DNA of 64,000 nucleotides. Source: Vibrio cyclitrophicus. GTDB taxonomy: Bacteria > Pseudomonadota > Gammaproteobacteria > Enterobacterales > Vibrionaceae. The stretch covers positions 2,232,001-2,296,000 of the forward strand of contig NZ_AP025480.1 of NCBI RefSeq assembly GCF_024347435.1, read 5' to 3'. The position numbers were made by a program, and so were the translations under genes. Under the pieces are notes generated by a model. It made no database searches. It was not told the DNA's origin and saw nothing but the letters and a program-made list of their open reading frames with translations. Of this stretch, positions 27,128-35,585 are shown piece after piece (the stretch's first letter is position 1; every line of letters begins with the position of its first letter).

Positions 27128-27622
27128 ATGTCTAAAGACTTCGATTTCACTACAGAATACACCCTCGATAAACCCTTTTTTGCGGAGTGTTATGATCAAA
27201 CTAGCCTTCCTGCTAAATTTCCGAAAGCCTATTTGAAAGGCATACTTTTTCTTATTTTCGGTGTGGTTTTATTAGAATTTGAGCTATTGCCCAACGGTTA
27301 TGTTGGTTGGTTCTTTATTGTTTTAAGTGTTATTGAAGCGTTCAGTGTTTATTGCAAGCGAACCTGGTGGTTATGGCGACAAACCATCAGCTCGGGTTCT
27401 GGCAGCAAGGTAGTATTTCAGGTTGATTCTAAAGGTGTGAGTTATAAAAACGTTAAAAACACCCGTAGCATTACCTGGAGTGAAATCGACCAGCTTCAAC
27501 AAACGGATTTAGGGTTTATTCTTCACATAGGTAAACAGCGCCAATATGTGAGCAAGTCTTGCTTAAATGATGAAGTGATCACCTTCATGCTACAGCAACA
27601 CGCAGCATCCAAAGTGAACTAA
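27128..27622 (+). CDS. YcxB-like membrane protein
   Basis: A 164-residue protein with two adjacent hydrophobic segments (about residues 37-55 and 59-76) and a C-terminal domain (~95-160: VVFQVDSKGVSYKNVKNTRS, then ITWSEIDQLQQT) resembling the YcxB/PH-like fold. The family function is unknown. It ends 36 bases before a bidirectional terminator. Confidence 0.75.
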   Translation: MSKDFDFTTEYTLDKPFFAECYDQTSLPAKFPKAYLKGILFLIFGVVLLEFELLPNGYVGWFFIVLSVIEAFSVYCKRTWWLWRQTISSGSGSKVVFQVDSKGVSYKNVKNTRSITWSEIDQLQQTDLGFILHIGKQRQYVSKSCLNDEVITFMLQQHAASKVN

Positions 27623-27657
27623 CGTATATACACATAAAAATTTAAACATACTCAAAA

Positions 27658-27690
27658 TACGAAAAGGATTGGTATTGCTACCAATCCTTT
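27658..27690. terminator. Bidirectional terminator (GGATTGGTA family)
   Basis: GAAAAGGATTGGTA, loop TTGC, TACCAATCCTTTTC. Stem and flanking A and T runs allow termination from both sides: the YcxB-like gene on plus and the pyrophosphatase remnant on minus. Confidence 0.85.
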
Positions 27691-27725
27691 TCGTTACCTA
27701 TTTATTAGATAACAGCTTTTACTTT

Positions 27726-27814
27726 CTAAAAGCTCTCAATTGCCTTTTGGACAGCAGGACCAATCTGACGTTTACGTGAGGTAACGCCCTTTGGAATTAA
27801 CCTGTCATTTTTCT
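27726..27814 (-). pseudogene. 3' remnant of a second pyrophosphatase gene
   Basis: The minus strand encodes VTSRKRQIGPAVQKAIESF and a stop, preceded by NDRLIPKG. This is nearly identical to the C-terminus of the DHH pyrophosphatase at 23780-24778. Homology ends at about 27814. The downstream hairpin is also shared with that gene. It is the tail of a former paralogue or duplication. Confidence 0.85.
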
Positions 27815-27902
27815 AAGGTTTCCCCAGTAAAATTAAATAGAGCCATGTATAGCAGTATTCGGCTCTGTTTAAGATTATAAAAGCCATTTCCCATCAAAAC
27901 AG

Positions 27903-29279
27903 TTACGCTTTACTGGCTTGTACCGAATTCGTAAGCGGTTTTGTTTTAGTGTCTGGCACTAAAGACATCAGCCCTGTAATTACAAGTGCGGCAATACCCG
28001 ACATGGTCACTGGCGAGCCAAATATGCTTTGCACTAACTTAGGAGCTTCTTTCAATAAGTCCGGCACAAGCATGACCCCTAGTCCCAAACCTAGTGAGAT
28101 AGCAATCGTCATGATTCTTCGGCGATCCAGCTTCTCATTAGCAATAATTTTGATGCCAGCAGCGGCAACCGTACCAAACATCACCAATGTAGCTCCGCCT
28201 AATACTGGCTTTGGAATTGTCATTAATACCGAACCTAAGATAGGAAAAAGCCCTAATAGGAAAAGGATAGCCGCGATAAAGTAGCCGATGTATCGGCTCG
28301 CTATTCCCGTAAAATGAATCACACCATTGTTCTGGCTGAAAGTCGTATTCGGAAAAGTATTGAAAACAGCGGCGATAAGCGAATTCACGCCATCAGCTAG
28401 CACACCTGCCTTTAGTCGATTGATATATTTAGGCCCTTTAACAGGCTGTCCTGAGAACATGCTATTGGCGGTAAGGTCACCTGTCGTTTCAATAACGGTG
28501 ATTAAGTAGATAAAAGCAATCGGGAGAAATGCTTGCCAATCGAAAGCGAAACCATATTTAAATGGGACAGGGATACTCAATAAAGGTTGAGAAGCAAAGG
28601 TTACCATTGAAGCCTTACCCATCAAAATAGCCACGCACCAACCAACAACCAACCCGACTAAAATTGATGACAACCTTACCATAGTGCTGTTACTAAGGTT
28701 AAGTGCAACTATGGTTCCGAGAACGATAGCACCTAGCATCAGGTTACTTGCAGACCCAAAATCTTCTGCACCAACACCACCAGCAATATCAGTAACACCG
28801 ACCTTGATCAGAGAGATACCAATCGTCGTGATAACGATTCCGGTGACAACAGGAGTGATAACCACCTTCAGTTTTTCGATAAAACGCGATAGTAGGATCT
28901 CGACAAACGCACCAAAGAAACAAACTCCGAAGATAGTTGCAAGCATTTCATCTGGACCACCTCCATTCGCTTTCACTAGAAAGCCTGCCCCTAGAACTGA
29001 CCCTAAGAATGCAAAGCTAGTCCCTTGGACACAAATCATTCCAGCACCAACAGGGCCAATTTTTTTCGCTTGTATGAATGTACCTACACCAGACACCATC
29101 AGTGCCATGCTGATCAAATAAGGAATGTGTTCACCTAACCCTAAAACGCCGCCAATAATGAGTGTGGGTGTGATAATTCCAACAAAGCTTGCTAAAACGT
29201 GTTGCAACGCCGCGTAACTGGCTGCTTTGACGGATGGTCGGTCATCCAATCCGTAAATCAATTCACTGTTATGTTCCAT
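27903..29279 (-). CDS. NCS2-family xanthine/uric acid permease
   Basis: A 458-residue nucleobase:cation symporter-2 with about 14 transmembrane segments. It has the QH region (ALQHVLASFVGII), the family motif around QNNGVIHFTGIASRYIG after TFPNTTFS, and the ETTGDLTA block in TM8, which matches XanQ/UacT-type purine permeases. It imports xanthine, urate or a related base with protons. A perfect palindrome, ATTGTATACAAT, stands 24 bases before the start and may be an operator. It is monocistronic here. Confidence 0.9.
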   Translation of the reverse strand: MEHNSELIYGLDDRPSVKAASYAALQHVLASFVGIITPTLIIGGVLGLGEHIPYLISMALMVSGVGTFIQAKKIGPVGAGMICVQGTSFAFLGSVLGAGFLVKANGGGPDEMLATIFGVCFFGAFVEILLSRFIEKLKVVITPVVTGIVITTIGISLIKVGVTDIAGGVGAEDFGSASNLMLGAIVLGTIVALNLSNSTMVRLSSILVGLVVGWCVAILMGKASMVTFASQPLLSIPVPFKYGFAFDWQAFLPIAFIYLITVIETTGDLTANSMFSGQPVKGPKYINRLKAGVLADGVNSLIAAVFNTFPNTTFSQNNGVIHFTGIASRYIGYFIAAILFLLGLFPILGSVLMTIPKPVLGGATLVMFGTVAAAGIKIIANEKLDRRRIMTIAISLGLGLGVMLVPDLLKEAPKLVQSIFGSPVTMSGIAALVITGLMSLVPDTKTKPLTNSVQASKA

Positions 29280-29302
29280 GTGATTCCCTTAATGTATTTT
29301 TT

Positions 29303-29314
29303 ATTGTATACAAT
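29303..29314. promoter_or_regulatory. Palindrome ATTGTATACAAT before the purine permease
   Basis: A perfect 12-base palindrome 24 bases upstream of the permease ATG. TTGTATACAA-type sites are typical of GntR/FCD regulators, but no such gene is adjacent. It would overlap the leader or promoter and so fit a repressor site. Confidence 0.45.
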
Positions 29315-29504
29315 TTACATAAAGACAATAGAGCAACATATATGCCAATGGTTTAACATTATATTTATCAATCGGTTAAGTTTCATCTCTAGCCATTGCT
29401 GCACTACAGAGCAACACTGTCGGCTTGTTTTAGTGCAAACGGAGACCACGAAGCACTCCTTTGATATGGTTTATCCATCACCTCTAACTCAATATCGCAG
29501 ACAC

Positions 29505-29535
29505 AAAAAAAGGATTGGTATCTCTACCAATCCTC
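29505..29535 (-). terminator. Intrinsic terminator of the VOC gene
   Basis: On the minus strand AGGATTGGTA, loop GAGA, TACCAATCCT and TTTTTT, about 50 bases after the VOC stop. It is the fourth member of the GGATTGGTA hairpin family. Confidence 0.85.
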
Positions 29536-29583
29536 TTTAGGGGGTGTTTCGTTTTTCTGCCTTATAACAGGCAGGTAACGCGA

Positions 29584-30075
29584 TTACTCGTAATCAGTCG
29601 CGTACGTGTCTTCGTATGTGTGCGAGTAGAATTCGAATAGGTTGCCAAACGGGTCTTCTAGGTAAACCATTTGCGCTTGTTTTAGTTCGTCTTCTGGGTG
29701 GTAACGCATGATGTCCATACGAACCTTACCGCCAAACTCTTCAACGCGCTTAATCGCTGAATGAAACTGCTCTTTTGGAAGCTGTAGACAGAAGTGGAAG
29801 ATGCCTAGGCGAGAGAAGTCTACTTCGTGACGCTCTTGACGATCTTTCATTTCGAACAGCTCAACACCGATACCATCAGATGTTACTAGGTGTGCAATGT
29901 TGAAGCCTTTGAAGCCTTCGCCAAATACTGCGATACACATACGTCCGATTGCTGATTCACGCTCTTCCATAACCTTAGTGTTGTTCATTACGATTCTTAG
30001 ACCCAGAGCCTTAGTGTAAAACTCGACTGCTTTGTCCATGTCGCCAACCATGATGCCTACGTGATTCATTTTCAT
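29584..30075 (-). CDS. VOC-family (glyoxalase/dioxygenase-type) protein
   Basis: A 163-residue vicinal-oxygen-chelate protein with two beta-alpha-beta-beta-beta halves: MNHVGIMVGDMDKAVEFYTK at the start and FHFCLQLPKEQFHSAIKRVE plus YLEDPFGNLFEFYSH at the end. Candidate metal ligands are His4 and the Glu in VELFE in the first half, and His (FHFC) and Glu (FEFY) in the second. The substrate is unknown. I started at ATGAAAATG (30075), which has GGAG correctly spaced. Confidence 0.88.
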   Translation of the reverse strand: MKMNHVGIMVGDMDKAVEFYTKALGLRIVMNNTKVMEERESAIGRMCIAVFGEGFKGFNIAHLVTSDGIGVELFEMKDRQERHEVDFSRLGIFHFCLQLPKEQFHSAIKRVEEFGGKVRMDIMRYHPEDELKQAQMVYLEDPFGNLFEFYSHTYEDTYATDYE

Positions 30076-30280
30076 AACTTGCTCCAAATTCGTTTTTAAT
30101 TCTGTGCTTTCCGAAGAGTAGCTTCGGTGTTTCGTTTCGATGGAGAGAGTATATGGAGATGCGAAGATTAACTGAAATTATCATAAATTATATTAATGAT
30201 AATTTTTTGTTATTTACAAATTTAGCATCAAATCCCAACTCACTTAAAGAAGCCATACCTGCCCTGCCTACTTACCTACT

Positions 30281-30308
30281 TAGATACATAGATACATAGA
30301 TACATAGA
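30281..30308. repeat. 8-bp tandem repeat TAGATACA
   Basis: Three and a half tandem copies of TAGATACA in the gap between the VOC gene and ahpC. It lies outside the OxyR-type site and outside coding sequence. Confidence 0.8.
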
Positions 30309-30435
30309 GGCTTACGTGAATAGAGATAAGCCGAAATAAAGAACAACCTAAAGAGCATAGCTACCCAAATAGAACGTAGCCCTAGTTTGATAACTTTTAT
30401 CGATAGCTTTTGTCGATAGCTCTCTTCTTACGAAG

Positions 30436-30472
30436 ATAGGATTTGCCTATTGAATCTATAGAAATGTCCGAT
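30436..30472 (+). promoter_or_regulatory. OxyR binding site upstream of ahpC
   Basis: The sequence follows the OxyR tetrad spacing exactly: ATAG-N7-CTAT-N7-ATAG-N7-CGAT, with only the last quarter off by one base (consensus CTAT). It ends 85 bases before the ahpC start. OxyR activation of ahpCF by peroxide is well known, and this site supports it here. Confidence 0.8.
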
Positions 30473-30557
30473 TTCACTAATTTTCGGTGCGAATGCAATA
30501 TATCTACATCGACGCGGGATAGCGTTAAACACTACAAATTAGAAAGAGAGTCAAATC

Positions 30558-31115
30558 ATGATCAACACAGAAATCAAACCATTCAACGCTACAGCATTCA
30601 AAAACGGCGAATTCGTAGAAATCACAGAGCAAGACGTTAAAGGTAAGTGGGCTGTATTCTTCTTCTACCCAGCAGATTTCACGTTTGTATGTCCAACTGA
30701 GCTAGTTGACCTACAAGACAAATACGCAGAGCTTCAATCTCGTGGCGTAGAAGTTTTCTCAGTATCAACTGACACACACTTCTCTCACAAAGCATGGCAC
30801 GATACTTCTGACAAAATCGGCACTATCGAATACTTCATGGTAGGCGACCAAACGGGCAACATCACAAATAACTTCAACGTAATGCGTGAAGGTCAAGGCC
30901 TTGCAGACCGTGCAACTTTCCTAATCGACCCTGAAGGCGTTATCCAAGCAATGGAAATCACCGCTGAAGGTATCGGTCGTGACGCTGAAGACCTACTACG
31001 CAAGGTTAAAGCAGCACAATACGTAGCCGCTCACCCAGGTGAAGTTTGCCCAGCTAAATGGAAAGAAGGTGAAGAGACTCTAGCGCCATCTCTAGACCTA
31101 GTAGGTAAAATTTAA
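30558..31115 (+). CDS. ahpC: Alkyl hydroperoxide reductase subunit C (2-Cys peroxiredoxin)
   Basis: A 185-residue typical 2-Cys peroxiredoxin that reduces H2O2 and organic peroxides. The peroxidatic Cys45 lies in [14 protein letters not shown], the resolving Cys164 in [10 protein letters not shown]. Length matches E. coli AhpC (187). Codon use is highly biased, consistent with strong expression. It is followed by ahpF after a hairpin-containing gap of 211 bases and preceded by an OxyR-type site. Confidence 0.97.
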   Translation: MINTEIKPFNATAFKNGEFVEITEQDVKGKWAVFFFYPADFTFVCPTELVDLQDKYAELQSRGVEVFSVSTDTHFSHKAWHDTSDKIGTIEYFMVGDQTGNITNNFNVMREGQGLADRATFLIDPEGVIQAMEITAEGIGRDAEDLLRKVKAAQYVAAHPGEVCPAKWKEGEETLAPSLDLVGKI

Positions 31116-31168
31116 TCTAAGCCTAGCTAACAAGAATAGCTAAAAAGAACAAATAAAACGGTTCTACA

Positions 31169-31208
31169 GGCGCGCTTCGGCCTCCCTCCTAAAGGGCAGT
31201 TGCGCGCC
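31169..31208 (+). promoter_or_regulatory. GC-rich hairpin between ahpC and ahpF
   Basis: Arms GGCGCGC (31169-31175) and GCGCGCC (31202-31208) with an inner CCTCCCTCCTAAAGGG that may pair further. A T-containing run follows at a short distance. It probably acts as an attenuator or mRNA stabiliser that makes ahpC more abundant than ahpF. Confidence 0.6.
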
Positions 31209-31326
31209 ACCCTTTCAAACCATCAACACCACAATATTTGCCGACTTGCGCCCCTTTTTTATTTTCCTTTTTCAGCAAGAAGGTATTGGTCAATACCAAA
31301 ACACAGAATTAAGAGCAGGCACGATT

Positions 31327-32919
31327 ATGTTAGATCAAGCAATGAAGCAGCAGCTAAAAGCATACCTAGAAAACCTAAAAACCAATGTTCAGTTAGTGCT
31401 GAGCCTTGATAACAGCGATACCGCAAACAAACTTCAAGACCTAGCGAATGATATCGCCTCTCTCACTGACAAAATTGAAGTAATTCGAAATGATAGCGCA
31501 AGCACTCGCAGCCCTATCATGCAGGTGGTGAACCAAGAGAAAGGTACAGCGATTGGCTTCGCAGGTTTACCGATGGGTCACGAGTTCACCTCACTGGTAC
31601 TGGCACTGCTTCATAGTGGTGGTCACCCTATCAAGCTTGAAGCTGACGTAATCGAGCAAGTAAAAGAATTAGATCAAGAGCTTAATGTCGAGATTTTCAT
31701 CTCGCTATCATGCCAAAACTGTCCAGAAGTAGTTCAAGCGTTCAACATGATGTCGGCGATTAATCCTCTGATTAAGACAACCATGATCGACGGCGCAGCA
31801 TTTCAAGACGAAGTGAAGTCTCGCGACATCATGGCAGTACCGAGCGTATTCATTAACGGTGAGCTATTTGGTCAAGGCCGTATGTCACTGGCTGAAATAT
31901 TGAACAAAGTCGATTCAGGCGCAGCAGAAAAGAAAGCGGCAAACCTAAACCAACAAGCACCGTTTGATGTATTGGTTGTAGGCGGCGGCCCTGCGGGTTC
32001 TTCAGCGGCAATTTATGCGGCACGTAAAGGCATTCGCACTGGTGTTGTTGCTGACCGATTCGGTGGTCAAGTGATGGATACCATGGCGATTGAGAACTTT
32101 ATCTCAGTAAAAGCAACCACCGGTCCTAAGTTAGTCGCAAGCTTAGAAGAGCACGTAAAAGAGTACGGTGTTGAGGTAATGACTGAGCAGCGTGCAGCGA
32201 ACATCATCGCAGCAGAAGACACAGAAGACGGTTACATCCATATTGAGTTAGAAAGCGGTGCAACACTGCGAGCTCGTACGGTGATCACCAGTACTGGTGC
32301 GCGCTGGCGTGAAATGAACGTTCCGGGTGAGCAAGAGTACCGCAATAAAGGTGTCGCTTACTGCCCACACTGTGACGGTCCTTTGTTCAAAGGTAAGAAA
32401 ACAGCGGTTATTGGTGGCGGTAACTCAGGTATCGAAGCGGCGATTGACTTGGCTGGTCTCGTTGAACACGTAACCGTACTTGAATTTGCAGACACACTAC
32501 GTGCTGACCAAGTGCTTATAGACAAAGCGAACACGACACCGAACATCGAAATCATCAAAATGGCTCAAACAACACGAGTGGTTGGTGATGGTAATCGAGT
32601 AACGGGTCTGGAATACAAAGACCGCAACACCGATGAACTTAAACAGATCGAACTAGCAGGTATCTTTGTTCAAATCGGCCTGATGCCAAACAGTGAATGG
32701 TTGAAGGGTTCAAAAGTTGAGCTTTCACCACGCGGTGAAATTGAAATTAACGCTCATGGTGCAACATCAATGAAAGGTGTATTCGCAGCGGGTGATGTAA
32801 CAACAGTGCCTTACAAACAAATCATCATTGCGATGGGTGAAGGTGCAAAAGCAAGTTTAGGTGCATTTGACCACCTAATCCGTAACTCAGCTCCGGTTAA
32901 AGAAGCTGAAACCGCTTAA
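31327..32919 (+). CDS. ahpF: Alkyl hydroperoxide reductase subunit F
   Basis: A 530-residue flavoprotein disulfide reductase that passes electrons from NADH to AhpC. The N-terminal tandem thioredoxin fold carries CQNC (Cys129/Cys132). The FAD motif [17 protein letters not shown], the redox CPHC (Cys346/Cys349) and the NADH motif [10 protein letters not shown] follow, ending with the FAD-binding FAAGDVT. I took ATG 31327 ([10 protein letters not shown]); a longer frame upstream has no homology. Confidence 0.97.
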   Translation: MLDQAMKQQLKAYLENLKTNVQLVLSLDNSDTANKLQDLANDIASLTDKIEVIRNDSASTRSPIMQVVNQEKGTAIGFAGLPMGHEFTSLVLALLHSGGHPIKLEADVIEQVKELDQELNVEIFISLSCQNCPEVVQAFNMMSAINPLIKTTMIDGAAFQDEVKSRDIMAVPSVFINGELFGQGRMSLAEILNKVDSGAAEKKAANLNQQAPFDVLVVGGGPAGSSAAIYAARKGIRTGVVADRFGGQVMDTMAIENFISVKATTGPKLVASLEEHVKEYGVEVMTEQRAANIIAAEDTEDGYIHIELESGATLRARTVITSTGARWREMNVPGEQEYRNKGVAYCPHCDGPLFKGKKTAVIGGGNSGIEAAIDLAGLVEHVTVLEFADTLRADQVLIDKANTTPNIEIIKMAQTTRVVGDGNRVTGLEYKDRNTDELKQIELAGIFVQIGLMPNSEWLKGSKVELSPRGEIEINAHGATSMKGVFAAGDVTTVPYKQIIIAMGEGAKASLGAFDHLIRNSAPVKEAETA

Positions 32920-32995
32920 TCTTTTAAGCAAACATTCCTTAAAACGTTCTTGTTAACTTACTAATTATTGTTAACCACTTAGTCGATTTTTAGAC

Positions 32996-33027
32996 ACCAC
33001 TCCTATGGATTTAGGAGTGGTTTTTTT
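32996..33027. terminator. Intrinsic terminator after ahpF
   Basis: ACCACTCCTA, short loop, TAGGAGTGGT and seven T residues. It lies about 77 bases after ahpF and 10 bases before the end of the convergent LysE-family gene. Confidence 0.85.
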
Positions 33028-33036
33028 ATTTGTAAT

Positions 33037-33636
33037 TTATGCGGGTTGATAAAGCATGAAAGCAACCACCAGAGCGAGACTTCCGCCCAAGCAACGGTTC
33101 ACAAACATCATCTGTTTTGGTGATTGCAGTAACTTTTTAAGCATGGTGCCGCAATACGCCCACACCAACATGCACGGTACGCCCGTGATCACCATACCAG
33201 CAATAATCGTCACCACTTGAATCAGGTAGTCTGCGTTCGGAGTGATGAACTGTGAAAACACGGTTAATGACGCTATCCAACCTTTAGGGTTTAACACCTG
33301 CACCAATACGCCAGACATAAAGCCCGAGCGATTGTCGACAGTGCTTTCTTCGATTTGCATGTTCGCAATCGACCACGCCATGAATAGCAAATAAGCCGCG
33401 CCTGCGTATTTCAAAATGTTGTACAGTTCTGGATAAAGGGTGAATAGGCTCACTAAACCGACACTGGAACCCGCCAGTACGATGATGATGCCAACAGCGT
33501 TTCCAGATATAAAAGGTAAAGTCGCAGCAAATCCATAACGACTTGAAATCCCAAGTAATGCGATATTGCCTGCCCCAGGTGTAATTGCAATGGATGTTGA
33601 AAATAGCAAGAACGCCAGCATTAATTGAGAGCTCAT
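33037..33636 (-). CDS. LysE/RhtB-family amino acid exporter
   Basis: A 199-residue inner-membrane protein with six hydrophobic segments and the family N-terminus TSIAITPGAGNIALLG plus LNPKGWIASLTVFSQF. It exports an amino acid or related metabolite. It is divergent from an Lrp/AsnC regulator 122 bases away, which probably controls it, a frequent arrangement. Confidence 0.9.
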   Translation of the reverse strand: MSSQLMLAFLLFSTSIAITPGAGNIALLGISSRYGFAATLPFISGNAVGIIIVLAGSSVGLVSLFTLYPELYNILKYAGAAYLLFMAWSIANMQIEESTVDNRSGFMSGVLVQVLNPKGWIASLTVFSQFITPNADYLIQVVTIIAGMVITGVPCMLVWAYCGTMLKKLLQSPKQMMFVNRCLGGSLALVVAFMLYQPA

Positions 33637-33758
33637 TTCCTCTCACTCCTAATAAGTAAAGTATTTATACGGAGAGAGTTTACAGATTCAACTAGAAATT
33701 AAATTGCTATATAGGCTAATATCAATGCAAATTTGAGCAAGACTTTTCAAAAAAAGCC

Positions 33759-34244
33759 ATGAAACAGAAAGAATCCACCAAAGAAGTATTAGATGATACT
33801 GATATCGCCATCTTAGAACATATCCAACAAGACGGACGCATGAGCAACAGTAAGCTCGCTGAGAAGGTTAACCTCAGCGAAACCCCATGCTGGCGCCGTT
33901 GGAAACGCATGGAAGAGACAGGCTATATCGATGGTTATGCCGCCAAACTCAATCGCAAGAAGTTAGGTTTGCATGTAGCAGGCTTTACCTTAGTTACACT
34001 GGGCAACCATGAAGTTGAGAATACCGAGCCGTTCGAAGAGTTTGTTGCTGTAACCGATTGGATTCCTATGTGCCATTGTATTGCCGGCGGTGCCGATTAT
34101 ATGGTGCAAGTATTGGCTAAAGATTTAGAAGAGTACTTTGAGCGTATTAGCTCGATCAGGCGAGTCAAAGGTGTGAGTGCGATTCAATCGAATATCTCGG
34201 TTAAAGAGTTGAAAAACAGCTATAAGCTCCCTCTTGGAGAATAA
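33759..34244 (+). CDS. Lrp/AsnC-family transcriptional regulator
   Basis: A 161-residue regulator. The N-terminal winged helix is clear (DDTDIAILEHIQQDGRMSNS then KLAEKVNLSETPCWRRWKRM), followed by the RAM ligand domain (~80-150) ending in VKGVSAIQSNISVKELK. It is divergent from the LysE-family exporter, which is the likely target, with an amino acid as the likely effector. Confidence 0.92.
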   Translation: MKQKESTKEVLDDTDIAILEHIQQDGRMSNSKLAEKVNLSETPCWRRWKRMEETGYIDGYAAKLNRKKLGLHVAGFTLVTLGNHEVENTEPFEEFVAVTDWIPMCHCIAGGADYMVQVLAKDLEEYFERISSIRRVKGVSAIQSNISVKELKNSYKLPLGE

Positions 34245-34294
34245 TCTTGCTCTCAGTTAATAAGCAGTCGTCTTGCAACAAAAAATGATACTTA

Positions 34295-34357
34295 AAAGCC
34301 CAGCCACCTTAAAATCTTAAAATCTTAAAATCTTAAAATCTAACGATGCTGGGCTTT
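34295..34357. terminator. Hairpin with an expanded 8-bp repeat in its loop
   Basis: Perfect arms AAAGCCCAGC (34295-34304) and GCTGGGCTTT (34348-34357) enclose a 43-base loop that contains four exact tandem copies of TTAAAATC (34309-34340). It sits between the convergent Lrp and sdaA-remnant genes and is probably a bidirectional terminator with an enlarged loop. Confidence 0.65.
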
Positions 34358-34387
34358 GATATTGAGCCTAATTGATCTGTTTGATAG

Positions 34388-35209
34388 CTACTCACATGGC
34401 GCTGCAAGGTGAATTAGGGCAAGGCCACCGAGTGAGGTTTCTCGGTATTTCTTGTTCATGTCTTTGCCCGTTTGATACATGGTCGCAATAACCTTATCTA
34501 ACGAGATCAAAGATTTACTATTACGCTTCAAAGCCATGCGTGATGCGTTGATAGCTTTCATCGCGCCCATCGCATTTCGCTCGATACACGGCACTTGAAC
34601 TAAGCCGCCAATCGGGTCACAGGTCATACCCAACGAATGTTCCATCGCGATTTCCGCCGCGATACAGATCTGCTCGTTACTGCCACCGCGTAGTGCCGTT
34701 AATCCCGCAGCCGCCATAGAAGACGACACGCCTACTTCACCTTGGCACCCTACTTCCGCGCCGGAAATGGAAGCGTTGGTTTTGTATAAAATACCAATCG
34801 CGCCCGATACGGCTAAAAAGTCTTTTAATTGCTTAGTATCGAGCTCTTTAATAAAGCGATGGTAATACATCAACACGGCAGGAATAACACCCGCCGCCCC
34901 ATTGGTTGGTGATGTTACCACTTGGCCACCAGCCGCATTTTCTTCACTCACCGCAAAGGCGAACAAGTTAATCCAATCCATGATTTCCATTGGATCGTTT
35001 TCAACCGCCGCATTCGCTTCAAGCTTCTTCAACAAGTTTGGAGCACGACGAGTGACGTTCAAGCCACCATCAAGAATGCCCTCAGTTTCAAAGCCTCGTT
35101 CCATGCAACGACTCATCACTCGCCAGATTTGATCCGCTTTCTCTAAAATAATGTCAGATCCTTCGAACTGCGCTTCATTTCTTAGAATAATGCCACCCAA
35201 GCTCATCAA
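34388..35209 (-). pseudogene. sdaA: 5'-truncated L-serine dehydratase
   Basis: The frame encodes ~270 residues of the alpha part of an iron-sulfur L-serine ammonia-lyase (normally ~455 residues). The iron-sulfur cysteines are kept in [19 protein letters not shown] and [10 protein letters not shown], along with NEENAAGG and TSPTNGAAG. The entire N-terminal domain is missing. At about 35195 homology ends and the sequence becomes an IS3-family transposase fragment. The apparent start (MMSLGGIIL) is built partly from that element. It is almost surely inactive. Confidence 0.85.
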
Positions 35210-35550
35210 ATCGTTTGAGCCAGACAGAGAGTATCCCAGGGGAAGAGAGGTTTAATATTGTGCTAGTGTGCGTGAGAGACCATTCATTCGTCCACATTAA
35301 ATTCAATGCCTTTCGCTTTGTCTGAGCTGTAGCTGCATGGCTAGTTGGTAAAAATGAATCAGTACCATGGATGGCAAAGACTTGAGCCCAATACCGTATC
35401 TGTCTTGAAGAAATTGATTATTGTTTTGCTAAATCGCGAGATGACGCGCCACCTAAACATTGTTTAGCAATGATACATTTTAACTCTCGGCTATATTTTG
35501 ACATAAAAAGACCCTCAATAATTGGTGTCCAACTATTGGGGGTCAGTTCA
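35196..35550 (-). mobile_element. IS3-family insertion sequence remnant (orfA part)
   Basis: From about 35550 the minus strand reads TGAACTGACCCCCAATAG, an IS3-type left end, then an orfA frame from 35504: MSKYSRELKCIIAKQCLGGA, SSRDLAKQ, an in-frame TAA, then SISSRQIRYWAQVFAIHGTD and [20 protein letters not shown] up to the join with sdaA at ~35196. Only the N-terminal half of OrfA is left, OrfB and the right end are gone, and a stop interrupts the frame. The insertion with later deletion explains the loss of the 5' half of sdaA. Confidence 0.85.
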
Positions 35551-35585
35551 ACAAGCAGGCTTTACCTTTTATTCAAATTTTTCAG

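Noticed and set aside
26922..27236. 104-codon frame overlapping the YcxB-like start
   Set aside because: It overlaps a better supported gene in another frame and has no homology or ribosome binding site.
16807..28000. Whole mosaic zone as one genomic island or prophage
   Set aside because: No tRNA attachment site, intact integrase or phage structural genes; the pieces look like independent events.
30281..30308. TAGATACA tandem repeat considered as a CRISPR or iteron array
   Set aside because: Units are contiguous 8-mers without spacers and too few for an origin; it is a simple slippage repeat.
34388..35209. Reading the sdaA remnant as a complete two-subunit type serine dehydratase alpha chain
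   Set aside because: The N-terminal residues derive from the adjoining IS3 fragment and no beta-chain gene is present.
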